64,000 nt of DNA from Pseudomonas jessenii (GCF_002236115.1 NZ_NIWT01000005.1:62001-126000); one strand, 5' to 3'. Positions 24,515 to 33,360 are shown, counted from the stretch's first letter. Made by a program: numbers and translations. The notes: a model not told the origin generated them from the letters alone.

Positions 24515-26320
24515 TTAGTAGCCCAGGTCGAAGTTCTCTTCTTTCATGTCCATCAGGTTGTTGGCGCCCGACAGCATGGTTACGACGTGAGTGCGGGTAC
24601 GCGGCAGGATGCGCTGGAAGTAGAAGCGCGCAGTCTGCAGCTTGGCGGTGTAGAACGCCTCTTCGGAAGTGCCGGCAGCCAGTTTCTCGGCAGCCAGGCG
24701 CGCCATGTCGGCCCAGAAGTAGGCCAGGCAGGCGTAACCGGAGTACATCAGGTAGTCCACGGAGGCCGCGCCGACTTCTTCGCGATCTTTCATGGCGGCC
24801 ATACCGACCTTCATGGTCAGCTCGCCCCATTCCTTGTTCAATGCGGCCAGCGGAGCGACGAACTCTTGAACCGCTTCGTTGCCTTCGTTGGTCTGGCAGA
24901 ACTTGTGGACGATCTTGGTGAAGCCTTTCAGAGCCTCGCCCTGGGTCATCAGCACTTTACGGCCCAGCAGGTCGAGTGCCTGGATACCGGTGGTGCCTTC
25001 GTACAGCATCGAGATACGGCTGTCGCGGACGTTCTGCTCCATGCCCCACTCGGCGATGAAGCCGTGGCCGCCGTAGATCTGCACGCCGTGGTTGGCCGAT
25101 TCGAAACCGACTTCGGTCATGAAGGCTTTGGCGATTGGAGTCATGAACGCCAACAGTGCGTCGGCTTTCTTCTTCTCTTCTTCGTCCACGCCGTACTTGA
25201 CGATGTCGACCTGCTTGGCGGTGAAGTAAACCATCGCGCGGTTGCCTTCGGCGAATGCCTTCATGGTCAACAGCATGCGGCGTACGTCAGGGTGCACGAT
25301 GATCGGGTCAGCGGCTTTGTCCGGCGCTTTCGGGCCAGTCAGCGAGCGCATCTGCAGACGGTCGCGAGCGTATTTCAGGCCGCCCTGGAAACCGACTTCA
25401 GCGTGGGCCAGGCCTTGCAGCGCGGTACCCAGACGTGCGGTGTTCATGAAGGTGAACATGCAGTTCAGGCCTTTGTTCGCCGGGCCAATCAGGAAACCGG
25501 TAGCGCCGTCGAAGTTCATTACGCAGGTAGCGTTGCCGTGGATGCCCATTTTGTGTTCCAGGGAACCACAGGACACGGCGTTGCGCGCACCGATCGAACC
25601 GTCTTCGTTCGGCATGAATTTCGGAACGATGAACAGCGAGATGCCTTTGGTGCCAGCCGGTGCATCCGGCAGGCGAGCCAGCACGATGTGGACGATGTTG
25701 TCGGCCATGTCGTGTTCACCGGCCGAGATGAAGATCTTGGTGCCGGAAACTTTGTAGGAACCGTCGGCCTGAGGCTCGGCCTTGGTGCGCAGCATGCCCA
25801 GGTCGGTGCCGCAGTGCGGCTCGGTCAGGCACATGGTGCCCGTCCACTCGCCGGAAACCAGCTTGGTCAGGTAAGCCTCTTGCTGCTCAGGGGTGCCGTG
25901 CTCGGAGATGGTGTTCATCGCACCGTGCGACAGGCCTGGGTACATGCCCCACGACCAGTTGGACTCGCCAACCATTTCGCTGATGGCCAGACCCAGGGAC
26001 TCCGGCAGGCCTTGGCCGCCGTGCTCTACGTCGTGAGCCAGGCTTGGCCAGCCACCTTCGACGAATTGCTTGTAGGCTTCCTTGAAGCCAGTCGGGGTCT
26101 TAACGCCGGACTCGCTCCAGGTGCAGCCTTCGAGATCGCCCACGCGGTTCAGCGGAGCCAGTACCTGCTCACAAAACTTGGCGCCTTCCTCAAGAATGGC
26201 GTCAACCATGTCCGGAGTTGCGTCGGCACAAGCCGGAAGGCTCTGATAGTGCGCTTCGTAACCGAGCAGCTCGTCACGAACGAAGCGAATATCACGCAAG
26301 GGGGCCTTGTAGTCAGGCAT
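24515..26320 (-). CDS. Acyl-CoA dehydrogenase, ~600-aa family (copy C), probable PsrA target
   Basis: 601 residues, paralogue of copies A and B (MPDYKAPLRDIRFVRDELLGYE, MCLTEPHCGTDLG, LYEGTTGIQALDLLGRK with the catalytic Glu). Its codon choice looks highly optimised, suggesting strong expression. GAGG lies about 10 bases before the ATG. Unlike the other two it has a clear promoter with a PsrA-like palindrome just downstream of the -10 (26381-26425), so fatty-acid derepression is the likely control. By position it corresponds to P. aeruginosa PA0506 (from memory). Confidence 0.93.
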   Translation of the reverse strand: MPDYKAPLRDIRFVRDELLGYEAHYQSLPACADATPDMVDAILEEGAKFCEQVLAPLNRVGDLEGCTWSESGVKTPTGFKEAYKQFVEGGWPSLAHDVEHGGQGLPESLGLAISEMVGESNWSWGMYPGLSHGAMNTISEHGTPEQQEAYLTKLVSGEWTGTMCLTEPHCGTDLGMLRTKAEPQADGSYKVSGTKIFISAGEHDMADNIVHIVLARLPDAPAGTKGISLFIVPKFMPNEDGSIGARNAVSCGSLEHKMGIHGNATCVMNFDGATGFLIGPANKGLNCMFTFMNTARLGTALQGLAHAEVGFQGGLKYARDRLQMRSLTGPKAPDKAADPIIVHPDVRRMLLTMKAFAEGNRAMVYFTAKQVDIVKYGVDEEEKKKADALLAFMTPIAKAFMTEVGFESANHGVQIYGGHGFIAEWGMEQNVRDSRISMLYEGTTGIQALDLLGRKVLMTQGEALKGFTKIVHKFCQTNEGNEAVQEFVAPLAALNKEWGELTMKVGMAAMKDREEVGAASVDYLMYSGYACLAYFWADMARLAAEKLAAGTSEEAFYTAKLQTARFYFQRILPRTRTHVVTMLSGANNLMDMKEENFDLGY

Positions 26321-26380
26321 AGCGATAAACCTCTGCTGATGTAACCGGGAATGAACGACCGCATTGATTTGTTGTTGCGA

Positions 26381-26425
26381 TCAAACAGTTGTTTGAAACA
26401 TACGTTTACGCCCAAATCTTGTCAA
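26381..26425 (-). promoter_or_regulatory. Sigma-70 promoter with PsrA-like operator for acyl-CoA dehydrogenase copy C
   Basis: On the minus strand TTGACA (26425-26420), 17 bases, TATGTT (26402-26397), then directly TCAAACA-AC-TGTTTGA (26396-26381). The core CAAAC-N4-GTTTG fits the published PsrA consensus G/CAAAC(N2-4)GTTTG/C. The placement over the expected +1 fits repression. Confidence 0.7.
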
Positions 26426-26546
26426 GCGTCGATCTTTTTCCATTCGTCACCGCCGATCAGGCGCATCTGCGCGCAACCGCACGACGGACATTGACCGAGC
26501 GAGCCACCATGCAGAAAAGATTAGTTGAGTGAGAAGGACTTACGCA

Positions 26547-26574
26547 GAAAAACGCCGCGAACAGGCGCGGCGTT
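26547..26574 (-). terminator. Terminator of the 98-aa flagellar-rod-like gene
   Basis: 9-bp stem AACGCCGCG/CGCGGCGTT with a 6-base loop; the preceding A-run (26547-26552) is a U-tract on the minus-strand transcript, just past the stop at 26597. Confidence 0.8.
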
Positions 26575-26596
26575 GGAGAGACGGATTCAATGAGGA

Positions 26597-26893
26597 TCAG
26601 GCGAAAGTATCGATCAGCGTTCCGAGCACTTCGTCGGATGCCTTGGCGACTTTGGCGCCCAGTTCGACCTGAAATTTGCCTTGGGCCATTTCGACCACAT
26701 TGCTGGCCAGGTCCGATTGCCGGCTGCGATCAACCGATCGCAGACGATCGACCTGCGCCTCGGAGGACTGGCTGGTGACCGAGCGCTCGATCGTCGTGTT
26801 GGCGATCTGCCCGGCGGCTTGATCGACACGGTTCTGCCCTGTCTGAAGAGTGCTCAGACCGGCATAAAAAGCGGTGTTTCCTGAGATTTCCAA
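26597..26893 (-). CDS. Small conserved protein with flagellar-rod-like N-terminus
   Basis: 98 residues, TTG start at 26893 with AAAGGA about 11 bases upstream. Residues 8-35 (FYAGLSTLQTGQNRVDQAAGQIANTTI) resemble the N-terminal coiled-coil motif of flagellar rod/hook proteins (GLxALxxxQxxLxxxAxNIANxxT). No flagellar genes are nearby, and the rest (RSRQSDLASNVVEMAQGKFQVEL) is helical. Its position between bioD and an acyl-CoA dehydrogenase matches P. aeruginosa PA0505 (from memory). The function is unknown. Confidence 0.75.
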   Translation of the reverse strand: MEISGNTAFYAGLSTLQTGQNRVDQAAGQIANTTIERSVTSQSSEAQVDRLRSVDRSRQSDLASNVVEMAQGKFQVELGAKVAKASDEVLGTLIDTFA

Positions 26894-27016
26894 GGGAGAG
26901 CTCGTCCTTTCAAAGGATCAATAGTGCCCATTGAAGCAGAGTGGCCGGTAAAACACTCGACAAAAACACTAATGGCACAGTGCCTTCCCATAGGCAAAGC
27001 CCGCAAGCCACTCGCC

Positions 27017-27697
27017 TCAGTCCAACAGGTCCAGTTGCAAGTGCTCGGCCACTGCCTCGGCCGTAACGGCCTTGAGTTTCGGCACACGCCCCAGGCACGG
27101 TGCCGGGAGGCGCTCAGCCAGGGTAGCCAGGTTTTCTTCCAGCCGCGAGGTCTTCGGGTCGATGATGTTGGCCACCCATCCCGCCAGTTGCAAACCGTCC
27201 CGGGCAATCGCTTCGGCGGTCAACAGGGCATGGCTGATACACCCCAGGCGTACACCGACCACCAGGATCACCGGCAGCTTCAATGCGATGGCCAGGTCCG
27301 ACAGATTGTCCTGATCCGCCAGGGGTACGCGCCAGCCACCAGCGCCTTCGATCAGGGTGAAGTCCGCCTGCATGCCCAGAATCTGCCGCATCGGCGCCAG
27401 CAACGACTGCACCGTCAGCGCCACGCCCGCCTCTCGCGCCGCCAGATGCGGGGCAATGGCCGGCTCGAAGGCCATCGGATTGACCTGTGCATAGGTCAGC
27501 GGCAGCGAACACTGCGCCAGCAAGGCCAGCGCATCGGCGTTGCGCAGGCCTTTAGGTGTCACATCGCAACCGGACGCGACCGGCTTGCCCGCCGCCGTGC
27601 TCAAACCCGCCGAACGCGCCGCATGCAGCAGCCCCGCAGCGACCGTGGTTTTACCGACATCGGTATCCGTGCCGGCGATGAAATAGGCTGCGCTCAT
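27017..27697 (-). CDS. bioD: Dethiobiotin synthetase
   Basis: 226 residues. The P-loop FIAGTDTDVGKTTVAAGLL is at residues 6-24 and IEGAGGWRVPL lies in the middle. It is an ATP-dependent carboxylase that closes the ureido ring of diaminopelargonate to dethiobiotin. The start codon overlaps the bioC stop (ATGA). It is the last gene of the bioB-F-H-C-D cluster. No bioA is present in the window. Confidence 0.95.
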   Translation of the reverse strand: MSAAYFIAGTDTDVGKTTVAAGLLHAARSAGLSTAAGKPVASGCDVTPKGLRNADALALLAQCSLPLTYAQVNPMAFEPAIAPHLAAREAGVALTVQSLLAPMRQILGMQADFTLIEGAGGWRVPLADQDNLSDLAIALKLPVILVVGVRLGCISHALLTAEAIARDGLQLAGWVANIIDPKTSRLEENLATLAERLPAPCLGRVPKLKAVTAEAVAEHLQLDLLD

Positions 27698-28506
27698 AAG
27701 GGTTTCTCCAAAACGGCGTACACCACTTGATAAGTCGCCGGCAGTCCCTGGGCCTGACGAAACTGTTCGTAAGCCTCGATCAAACCCAAAATCCGCGCCC
27801 GGCCGGTCAAGCCACCCGGCCGCCCGGGATTGAGATTGTGCGCACCCAACGCCTTGAGTTCATGGGTCAGGCTGCGCACATCCGGGTAATACAGCACGTG
27901 CGCAAGGTTTTGCAGACTGACCACCCTCAAGCCGCTGGCCGCACACAGTTGTTGATAAACACCAAACTCCCGGAAGCGGTTGACGTGCACCATGCCGTCG
28001 ACTTCGCGCCAGCTGTCGCGCAATTCAAACAACGTCCCTACACACAGACTAGCAAACGCGAAAATGCCGCCCGGTTTCAGTACTCGAAAGGCTTCACTGA
28101 GCACCGAGTCGAAGTCTGCGCACCACTGCACCGCCAGGCTGGAGAAGATCAGGTCGCAAGACGAATCCTGCAGTGGTAGTCGCTCGGCATCGCCGGCCAC
28201 GAAGTATGTGGCACCGCCCAATGGCCGGGCGTGGTTGAGCATGCCCTCGGCAATGTCCAGCGCCACCCCGTGGCTGCCCGGAAATTGCTCACCCAGGGCA
28301 CGACTGAAATGCCCGGTGCCACAGCCCAGGTCCAGCCAGCGCTGCGGTACGAAGTCCTGCGGCAAGTGCCCGAGCAATTGGCTGCCCACATCACGCTGCA
28401 ACTCGGCCACGCTGTCGTAGCTTGCTGCCGCGCGGGAGAATGAGGCTGCTACCTGGCGCTTGTCGGGCAAGGCGCCGGGCAGGTTGGGAAGGGATAAATC
28501 AGTCAT
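27694..28506 (-). CDS. bioC: Malonyl-ACP O-methyltransferase
   Basis: 270 residues from the ATG at 28506 (N-terminus MTDLSLPNLPG). SAM-binding motif I WLDLGCGTGHFSRAL lies near residue 60, with ALDIAEGML and DLIFSSLAVQWC following. It methylates malonyl-ACP to start pimelate synthesis. The frame is open further upstream inside bioH, but this start gives the usual length and an 8-base overlap with bioH, matching the tight coupling of the operon. Confidence 0.93.
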   Translation of the reverse strand: MTDLSLPNLPGALPDKRQVAASFSRAAASYDSVAELQRDVGSQLLGHLPQDFVPQRWLDLGCGTGHFSRALGEQFPGSHGVALDIAEGMLNHARPLGGATYFVAGDAERLPLQDSSCDLIFSSLAVQWCADFDSVLSEAFRVLKPGGIFAFASLCVGTLFELRDSWREVDGMVHVNRFREFGVYQQLCAASGLRVVSLQNLAHVLYYPDVRSLTHELKALGAHNLNPGRPGGLTGRARILGLIEAYEQFRQAQGLPATYQVVYAVLEKPL

Positions 28507-29230
28507 CGCCGGACTCATGCAAAAAGGCCTGGATCGCCCCCGCCACACCGTGGGGATCCTCCAGGAGAAACACGTGGCTGGCCTGTTCAATCAGACCGAT
28601 TTCGACATCCGGCAGCAATGCCAACAACTCGCCCGCCGCTTCCACCGGCACCAGCCCATCGAGGCCGGCGAACAGATGCAACTGCGGACCGCGGAACGAA
28701 TGCAGCGCCTGTCGTGTATCCAGTTGCGCGAGCACTTGCAGACCACTCAGCAACACCGGCGCAGCGGTGTTCGGGGCACCGCCGAGCAACAACCGCGACA
28801 ATCCGCGTGGGTCTTCGGCGCCTTGGGCACAAAGCAGTGAAAAGCGTTTCAAGGTCGCGCGCGGATCGGCTTCACATCCCGCCAGAAACGCATCGAAGGT
28901 TTCCCCGGACATGGCGCTTGTCCATTGATCATGAGCGACAAAAGAAACGTTGCTGGCCAGGGTGAACACACCACAGCAGCGATCGCCACGCCGGGCCGCC
29001 AATTCGCAGGCGAGCATGCCGCCCAATGACCAACCGCCCAGCCACACGTCTTGCGGCAAGGTCGAATCAAGCTCATCGAGCCACTCTTCAAGATCGCTCG
29101 ACGCCAGCTCTGGCAACGGCTCGATCTCGACGCGCAGGTGCTCATCCAGGCCACGCAAGGCCGCCGCCAGAGGCTCCAGCGGTGAAACGCCAAGGCCCCA
29201 GCCGGGCAGCAGAATCAGACGATCACGCAT
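28499..29230 (-). CDS. bioH: Pimeloyl-ACP methyl ester esterase
   Basis: 243 residues, alpha/beta hydrolase with LPGWG at 8-12, nucleophile Ser68 in GGWSLGG, acid in FAGLDGLVP and His in EQASHVFLLE. It removes the methyl group to give pimeloyl-ACP, ending the BioC-initiated cycle. It overlaps bioF by 8 bases and bioC by 8 bases. Confidence 0.93.
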   Translation of the reverse strand: MRDRLILLPGWGLGVSPLEPLAAALRGLDEHLRVEIEPLPELASSDLEEWLDELDSTLPQDVWLGGWSLGGMLACELAARRGDRCCGVFTLASNVSFVAHDQWTSAMSGETFDAFLAGCEADPRATLKRFSLLCAQGAEDPRGLSRLLLGGAPNTAAPVLLSGLQVLAQLDTRQALHSFRGPQLHLFAGLDGLVPVEAAGELLALLPDVEIGLIEQASHVFLLEDPHGVAGAIQAFLHESGDD

Positions 29231-30401
29231 GGCTTGGCTCCGGCTTCAGTTGTTGAAAACAATCGGCCAGTCCGTTTAACAATAGCTGTACCTGGGCCTC
29301 ACTGTGGGCAGCCGTCAACGTGACCCGCAGCCGGGCACTGCCGGCGGGTACGGTCGGCGGGCGAATCGCGGTCACCATCAACCCGCGTTCACGCAGCATT
29401 TGCGAAAGGCGCACCGCTCGCCCCGCGTCACCGATCATGATCGGCTGGATCGGCGTGAAGCTGTCCATGAGTTCCAGGCCAATCTGCTCGGCACCTTTGC
29501 GGAACTGGCGGATCAGCGTCTGCAAATGCTCGCGGCGCCAGTGTTCGCTGCGCAGCAGTTCCAGGCTTTTCAACGTGGCGCAGGCCAGCGCGGGGGGCTG
29601 GCTGGTGGTGTAGATGTAGGGGCGGGCGAACTGGATCAGGCTTTCGATCAGCTCTTCGCTGCCAGCCACAAAGGCACCTGCCGTACCGAATGCCTTGCCG
29701 AGGGTGCCGACCAGCACCGGAACGTCATCCTGGCTCAAGCCAAAGTGTTCGACGATGCCGCCACCGTTGGCACCCAGCGGTCCAAAACCATGGGCATCGT
29801 CGACCATCAACCAGGCGCCTTTGGCCTTGGCTTCTCGGGCCAGCGCCGGCAAGTCGGCAAGATCACCGTCCATGCTGAACACGCCGTCGGTGACCACCAG
29901 TGTATTGCCGGTGGCTTTTTCCAGGCGCTTGGCCAGGCTCGCCGGGTCGTTGTGCAGATAACGATTGAATCGCGCGCCGGACAACAGCCCCGCGTCGAGC
30001 AGCGACGCATGATTGAGCCGGTCTTCGAGCACCGTATCACCCTGCCCCACCAATGCCGTGACCGCACCGAGGTTGGCCATGTAGCCGGTGGTGAACAGCA
30101 ACGCCCGCGGGCGACCGGTCAGGTCGGCCAACGCTTCTTCCAGGGCATGGTGCGGGGAACTATGGCCGATGACCAGATGCGATGCCCCTCCGCCGACACC
30201 CCACTTCGAAGCGCCGGCACGCCAGGCTTCGATCACTTGCGGATGATTGGCCAGGCCCAGGTAGTCGTTGTTACAGAACGCCAGCAACGGCTGGCCATCG
30301 ACCACCACTTGCGGCCCCTGCGGGCTTTCAAGCAGCGGGCGCTGGCGGTAGAGGTTTTCGGCACGACGGGCGGCAAGGCGTGCGGCGAGATCGAAAGACA
30401 T
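29223..30401 (-). CDS. bioF: 8-amino-7-oxononanoate synthase
   Basis: 392 residues, PLP-dependent alpha-oxoamine synthase. Landmarks are FCNNDYLGLANHP, HASLLDAGLLSGA, VDDAHGFGPLG and the PLP lysine in VGTLGKAFG. It condenses pimeloyl-ACP with alanine. A REPIN separates it from bioB, but the strand and order fit one transcription unit. Confidence 0.95.
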   Translation of the reverse strand: MSFDLAARLAARRAENLYRQRPLLESPQGPQVVVDGQPLLAFCNNDYLGLANHPQVIEAWRAGASKWGVGGGASHLVIGHSSPHHALEEALADLTGRPRALLFTTGYMANLGAVTALVGQGDTVLEDRLNHASLLDAGLLSGARFNRYLHNDPASLAKRLEKATGNTLVVTDGVFSMDGDLADLPALAREAKAKGAWLMVDDAHGFGPLGANGGGIVEHFGLSQDDVPVLVGTLGKAFGTAGAFVAGSEELIESLIQFARPYIYTTSQPPALACATLKSLELLRSEHWRREHLQTLIRQFRKGAEQIGLELMDSFTPIQPIMIGDAGRAVRLSQMLRERGLMVTAIRPPTVPAGSARLRVTLTAAHSEAQVQLLLNGLADCFQQLKPEPSHA

Positions 30402-30447
30402 GCAGGCCTCGAAGTTCAGATCACAGAAATCAAAATGAATGCGATCC

Positions 30448-30540
30448 CTGTGGGAGCGAGCTTGCTCGCGATGGCGGCGTCACATTCAACATTGATGTCG
30501 ACGGACCTGACGCAATCGCGAGCAAGCTCGCTCCCACAGT
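30448..30540. repeat. REPIN between bioB and bioF
   Basis: GTGGGAGCGAGCTTGCTCGCG and its inverted copy about 90 bases apart. It lies in the only wide gap of the bio operon and may separate mRNA stability of bioB from bioFHCD. Confidence 0.85.
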
Positions 30541-30575
30541 GTTTTGCATTCCAGCCAGAGAAGTCGGTGGAAGAC

Positions 30576-31631
30576 TCAAACAGCCGCGTTGTAAAACTGC
30601 TCGCTGCTCTTCTGCTCCACCAGCGCCTGCTCGATAGCTGCCTGATGCACCTCATCGGCGTGCTCTTCGCGGGCTTCCGGCAGGATGCCCAGACGCGAGA
30701 ACAGTTGCATGTCCTTGTCGGCCTGCGGGTTGGCGGTGGTCAGCAGTTTGTCGCCGTAGAAAATCGAGTTGGCACCGGCGAAGAACGCCAGGGCCTGCAT
30801 CTGCTCGTTCATGGCTTCGCGGCCGGCGGACAGGCGCACGTGGGATTGCGGCATCAGGATGCGCGCGACGGCGAGCATGCGGATGAAGTCGAACGGATCG
30901 ACGTCGTCGGCATTTTCCAGCGGCGTACCGGCGACTTTCACCAGCATGTTGATCGGCACCGACTCCGGATGCTCAGGCAGGTTGGCCAACTGGATCAGCA
31001 GGTTGGCGCGGTCGTCCAGCGACTCGCCCATGCCCAGAATGCCGCCGGAGCAGATCTTCATCCCCGAATCACGCACGTACGCCAGGGTTTGCAGGCGTTC
31101 GCTGTAGGTGCGGGTGGTGATGATGCTGCCGTAGAACTCCGGCGAGGTATCGAGGTTGTGGTTGTAGTAGTCGAGGCCGGCCTTGGCCAGCGCTTCGGTC
31201 TGCTCCTGATCCAGGCGACCGAGGGTCATGCAGGTTTCCAGGCCCATGGCTTTCACGCCTTCGACCATCTTCAACACGTACGGCATGTCCTTGGCCGACG
31301 GATGCTTCCACGCCGCGCCCATGCAGAAGCGGGTCGAACCGATGGCCTTGGCGCGAGCGGCCTCTTCGAGGACCTTCTGCACCTCCATCAGTTTCTCTTT
31401 TTCCAGGCCGGTGTTGTAGTGACCGGACTGCGGACAATATTTGCAATCTTCCGGGCAGGCGCCGGTCTTGATCGACAGCAGGGTCGACACCTGGACGCGG
31501 TTGGCGTCGAAATGCGCACGGTGCACCGTCTGCGCCTGGAACAACAGGTCATTGAATGGCTGAACGAAGAGTGCTTTGACTTCGGCCAAAGTCCAGTCAT
31601 GACGCAGGGTGGCAGTGGTGCTGGCGCTCAT
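30576..31631 (-). CDS. bioB: Biotin synthase
   Basis: 351 residues. The radical-SAM motif has Cys59, Cys63 and Cys66 (CPEDCKYCPQ); further [2Fe-2S] ligand regions follow (ETCMTLG, KICSGGILGMGE). It inserts sulfur into dethiobiotin. AAAGGAAA lies 6 bases before the ATG. The promoter upstream bears a BirA-like operator. Confidence 0.96.
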   Translation of the reverse strand: MSASTTATLRHDWTLAEVKALFVQPFNDLLFQAQTVHRAHFDANRVQVSTLLSIKTGACPEDCKYCPQSGHYNTGLEKEKLMEVQKVLEEAARAKAIGSTRFCMGAAWKHPSAKDMPYVLKMVEGVKAMGLETCMTLGRLDQEQTEALAKAGLDYYNHNLDTSPEFYGSIITTRTYSERLQTLAYVRDSGMKICSGGILGMGESLDDRANLLIQLANLPEHPESVPINMLVKVAGTPLENADDVDPFDFIRMLAVARILMPQSHVRLSAGREAMNEQMQALAFFAGANSIFYGDKLLTTANPQADKDMQLFSRLGILPEAREEHADEVHQAAIEQALVEQKSSEQFYNAAV

Positions 31632-31707
31632 GGGCGTTTCCTTTGAATTATGCTTTGGCAGTCGGCTGGGTAATGGAGTTTCACAGCCGCTTCACAGATG
31701 TTTCGGC

Positions 31708-31761
31708 ATATTTAAGGAAGAGCGATGCGCTGTCAACCACGATACGAAGGACCGGTTTACA
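31708..31761 (-). promoter_or_regulatory. bioB promoter with BirA-like operator inside the 5' end of comF
   Basis: Read on the minus strand: TGTAAACC-N15-GGTTGACA (31761-31731). The second half-site contains a perfect -35 TTGACA (31736-31731) with an AT-rich -10 candidate (AAATAT, 31713-31708) 17 bases downstream. This fits the BirA operator pattern TTGTAAACC-N14-16-GGTTTACAA with one mismatch. Confidence 0.65.
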
Positions 31762-32465
31762 TCTGGTTAAAAAACAAACAATCATGCCTTTTGTGCGATG
31801 AAACCGCCGACGGCATCCCTCCTGTCTGCACGGCCTGCGAAATCGAGTTGCCCTGGCTCGGTGATCACTGCCTGACCTGCGCCCTGCCGCTCCCGGCCGC
31901 AGGACTGACCTGCGGCCATTGCCTGAAGCAGCCACCGGCCTTCGAACAAGTGATTGCGCCCTGGACCTACAGCTTTCCGGTAGACAGCCTGATCACCCGC
32001 TTCAAACACAACGCCAAGTGGCCGTTTGGTCGCCTGCTCGCCGAACTTCTTGCTCAATACCTGCAACATCGCTTCGAAGACGATCTGCTGCGACCCCAGG
32101 CGCTGATCCCGGTGCCGCTGGCCAATCGGCGCCTGCGTCAGCGCGGGTTCAATCAGGCGGCGATGCTGGCTCACTGGTTGAGTGCGAGTCTCGATATCCC
32201 TTGCGACGAACGGTTGCTGCTGCGCACTCAAGACACCGACGCCCAACAGGCATTGAACGCCGAAGCCCGCCTAAGGAACCTGCGCAATGCTTTCGCCCTG
32301 GCACCCGGCGCGGTCGTCAAAGGCCGGCACCTGGCTCTGGTCGACGACGTACTGACCACCGGAGCCACGGCCCAGGCCCTGGCTCGCCTGTTGATGGACG
32401 CCGGGGCGGCGAGGGTCGACGTCTATTGCCTGGCCCGCACGCCCAAACCCGGCGAGACACCCTGA
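31725..32465 (+). CDS. comF: ComF family phosphoribosyltransferase-like protein
   Basis: 246 residues: an N-terminal zinc-ribbon with CLLC, CTAC, CLTC and CGHC pairs (residues 21-65) followed by a PRTase fold ending in VDDVLTTGATAQALARLL, the PRPP-binding loop. ComF proteins take part in natural-transformation DNA uptake in competent bacteria; the biochemical reaction is unclear. AAGGAAGAG before the ATG at 31725 fixes the start. Codons 3-13 double as the BirA-like operator of the divergent bioB. Confidence 0.9.
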   Translation: MRCQPRYEGPVYIWLKNKQSCLLCDETADGIPPVCTACEIELPWLGDHCLTCALPLPAAGLTCGHCLKQPPAFEQVIAPWTYSFPVDSLITRFKHNAKWPFGRLLAELLAQYLQHRFEDDLLRPQALIPVPLANRRLRQRGFNQAAMLAHWLSASLDIPCDERLLLRTQDTDAQQALNAEARLRNLRNAFALAPGAVVKGRHLALVDDVLTTGATAQALARLLMDAGAARVDVYCLARTPKPGETP

Positions 32466-32528
32466 CTTGACTCGCGCGGCCCAAGCGACCAACGTCCTCA
32501 CCATCGTCACCACCCAAAGCGACTTGTC

Positions 32529-33293
32529 ATGTCTTTGCCAACCTTGCTGTCCCAGCACATTGTCCGCCGTCCGCAGCGCATCGCCCTGCTGCAGCACATC
32601 GCCGAACAAGGCTCGATCACCCGCGCGGCCAAAAGCGCGGGCTTGAGCTACAAGGCTGCCTGGGATGCGATCGATGAGCTGAACAACCTGGCGCAGAAGC
32701 CGCTGGTGGAGCGGATTGTCGGCGGCAAGGGCGGCGGCGGTGCGCGCCTGTCCAACGAAGGCGAGCGGGTGTTGCGCCTGTACCAGAAGCTGCAAGCCTT
32801 GCAGGCCCAAGTGCTGGAAGCAGCTGAAGACGCGAGCGATCTGGATCTGCTCGGGCGCCTGATGCTGCGCACCAGCGCGCGCAATCAGTTGCACGGCAAG
32901 GTGATTGCGATCGAACCTCAGGGGCGCAACGACCTGATTCGCCTCGAAGTCGCCGAAGGCGTGATCGTCGCCGCGCAAATTACCCACGACAGCACCGAGC
33001 GCCTGGAACTGCAAATCGGCACTGAAGTCGTGGCATTGATCAAGGCCGGCTGGCTCGACGTGCTGCAAATCGACTCTGTCGAAACGCCTGAAAACAATTG
33101 CCTCAGCGGCATCATCGAAAAAATTCTCGACGCCGACGACGGTCCCAGCGAAGTGCGCATCACCCTGCCCAACGGCCTGACTCTATGCGCCTTGGCCGAA
33201 CCGAGTCATCTGCGAGCATCGGGGCTGACGTGCGGCAAACCGGTGCGCGTGGAGTTTTCGCCGTCCAGGGTTCTGCTGGGCACACCGCTGTAA
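32529..33293 (+). CDS. modE: ModE-like molybdate regulator (HTH plus TOBE domains)
   Basis: 254 residues: a winged LysR-like HTH (about 10-110, RRPQRIALLQHIAEQGSITRAAKSAGLSYKAAWDAID) and two TOBE/MOP domains (120-190 and 195-252). The motif SARNQLHGKV before the MOP repeats is typical of ModE. It senses molybdate and controls transport or molybdoenzyme genes, none of which are in this window. The ribosome-binding site is weak. Confidence 0.88.
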   Translation: MSLPTLLSQHIVRRPQRIALLQHIAEQGSITRAAKSAGLSYKAAWDAIDELNNLAQKPLVERIVGGKGGGGARLSNEGERVLRLYQKLQALQAQVLEAAEDASDLDLLGRLMLRTSARNQLHGKVIAIEPQGRNDLIRLEVAEGVIVAAQITHDSTERLELQIGTEVVALIKAGWLDVLQIDSVETPENNCLSGIIEKILDADDGPSEVRITLPNGLTLCALAEPSHLRASGLTCGKPVRVEFSPSRVLLGTPL

Positions 33294-33360
33294 GCAGAAC
33301 TGCAACAAAAGGTTCATGACTCATCTTTAAGGTGTCTGCAAAATCCGCAGGGAGCCTGAA

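Noticed and set aside
33288..33312. Possible Pho box (CTGTAAG...CTGCAAC) before the PhoX-type gene
   Set aside because: The two heptamers are 12 bases apart instead of 11 and match the consensus poorly.
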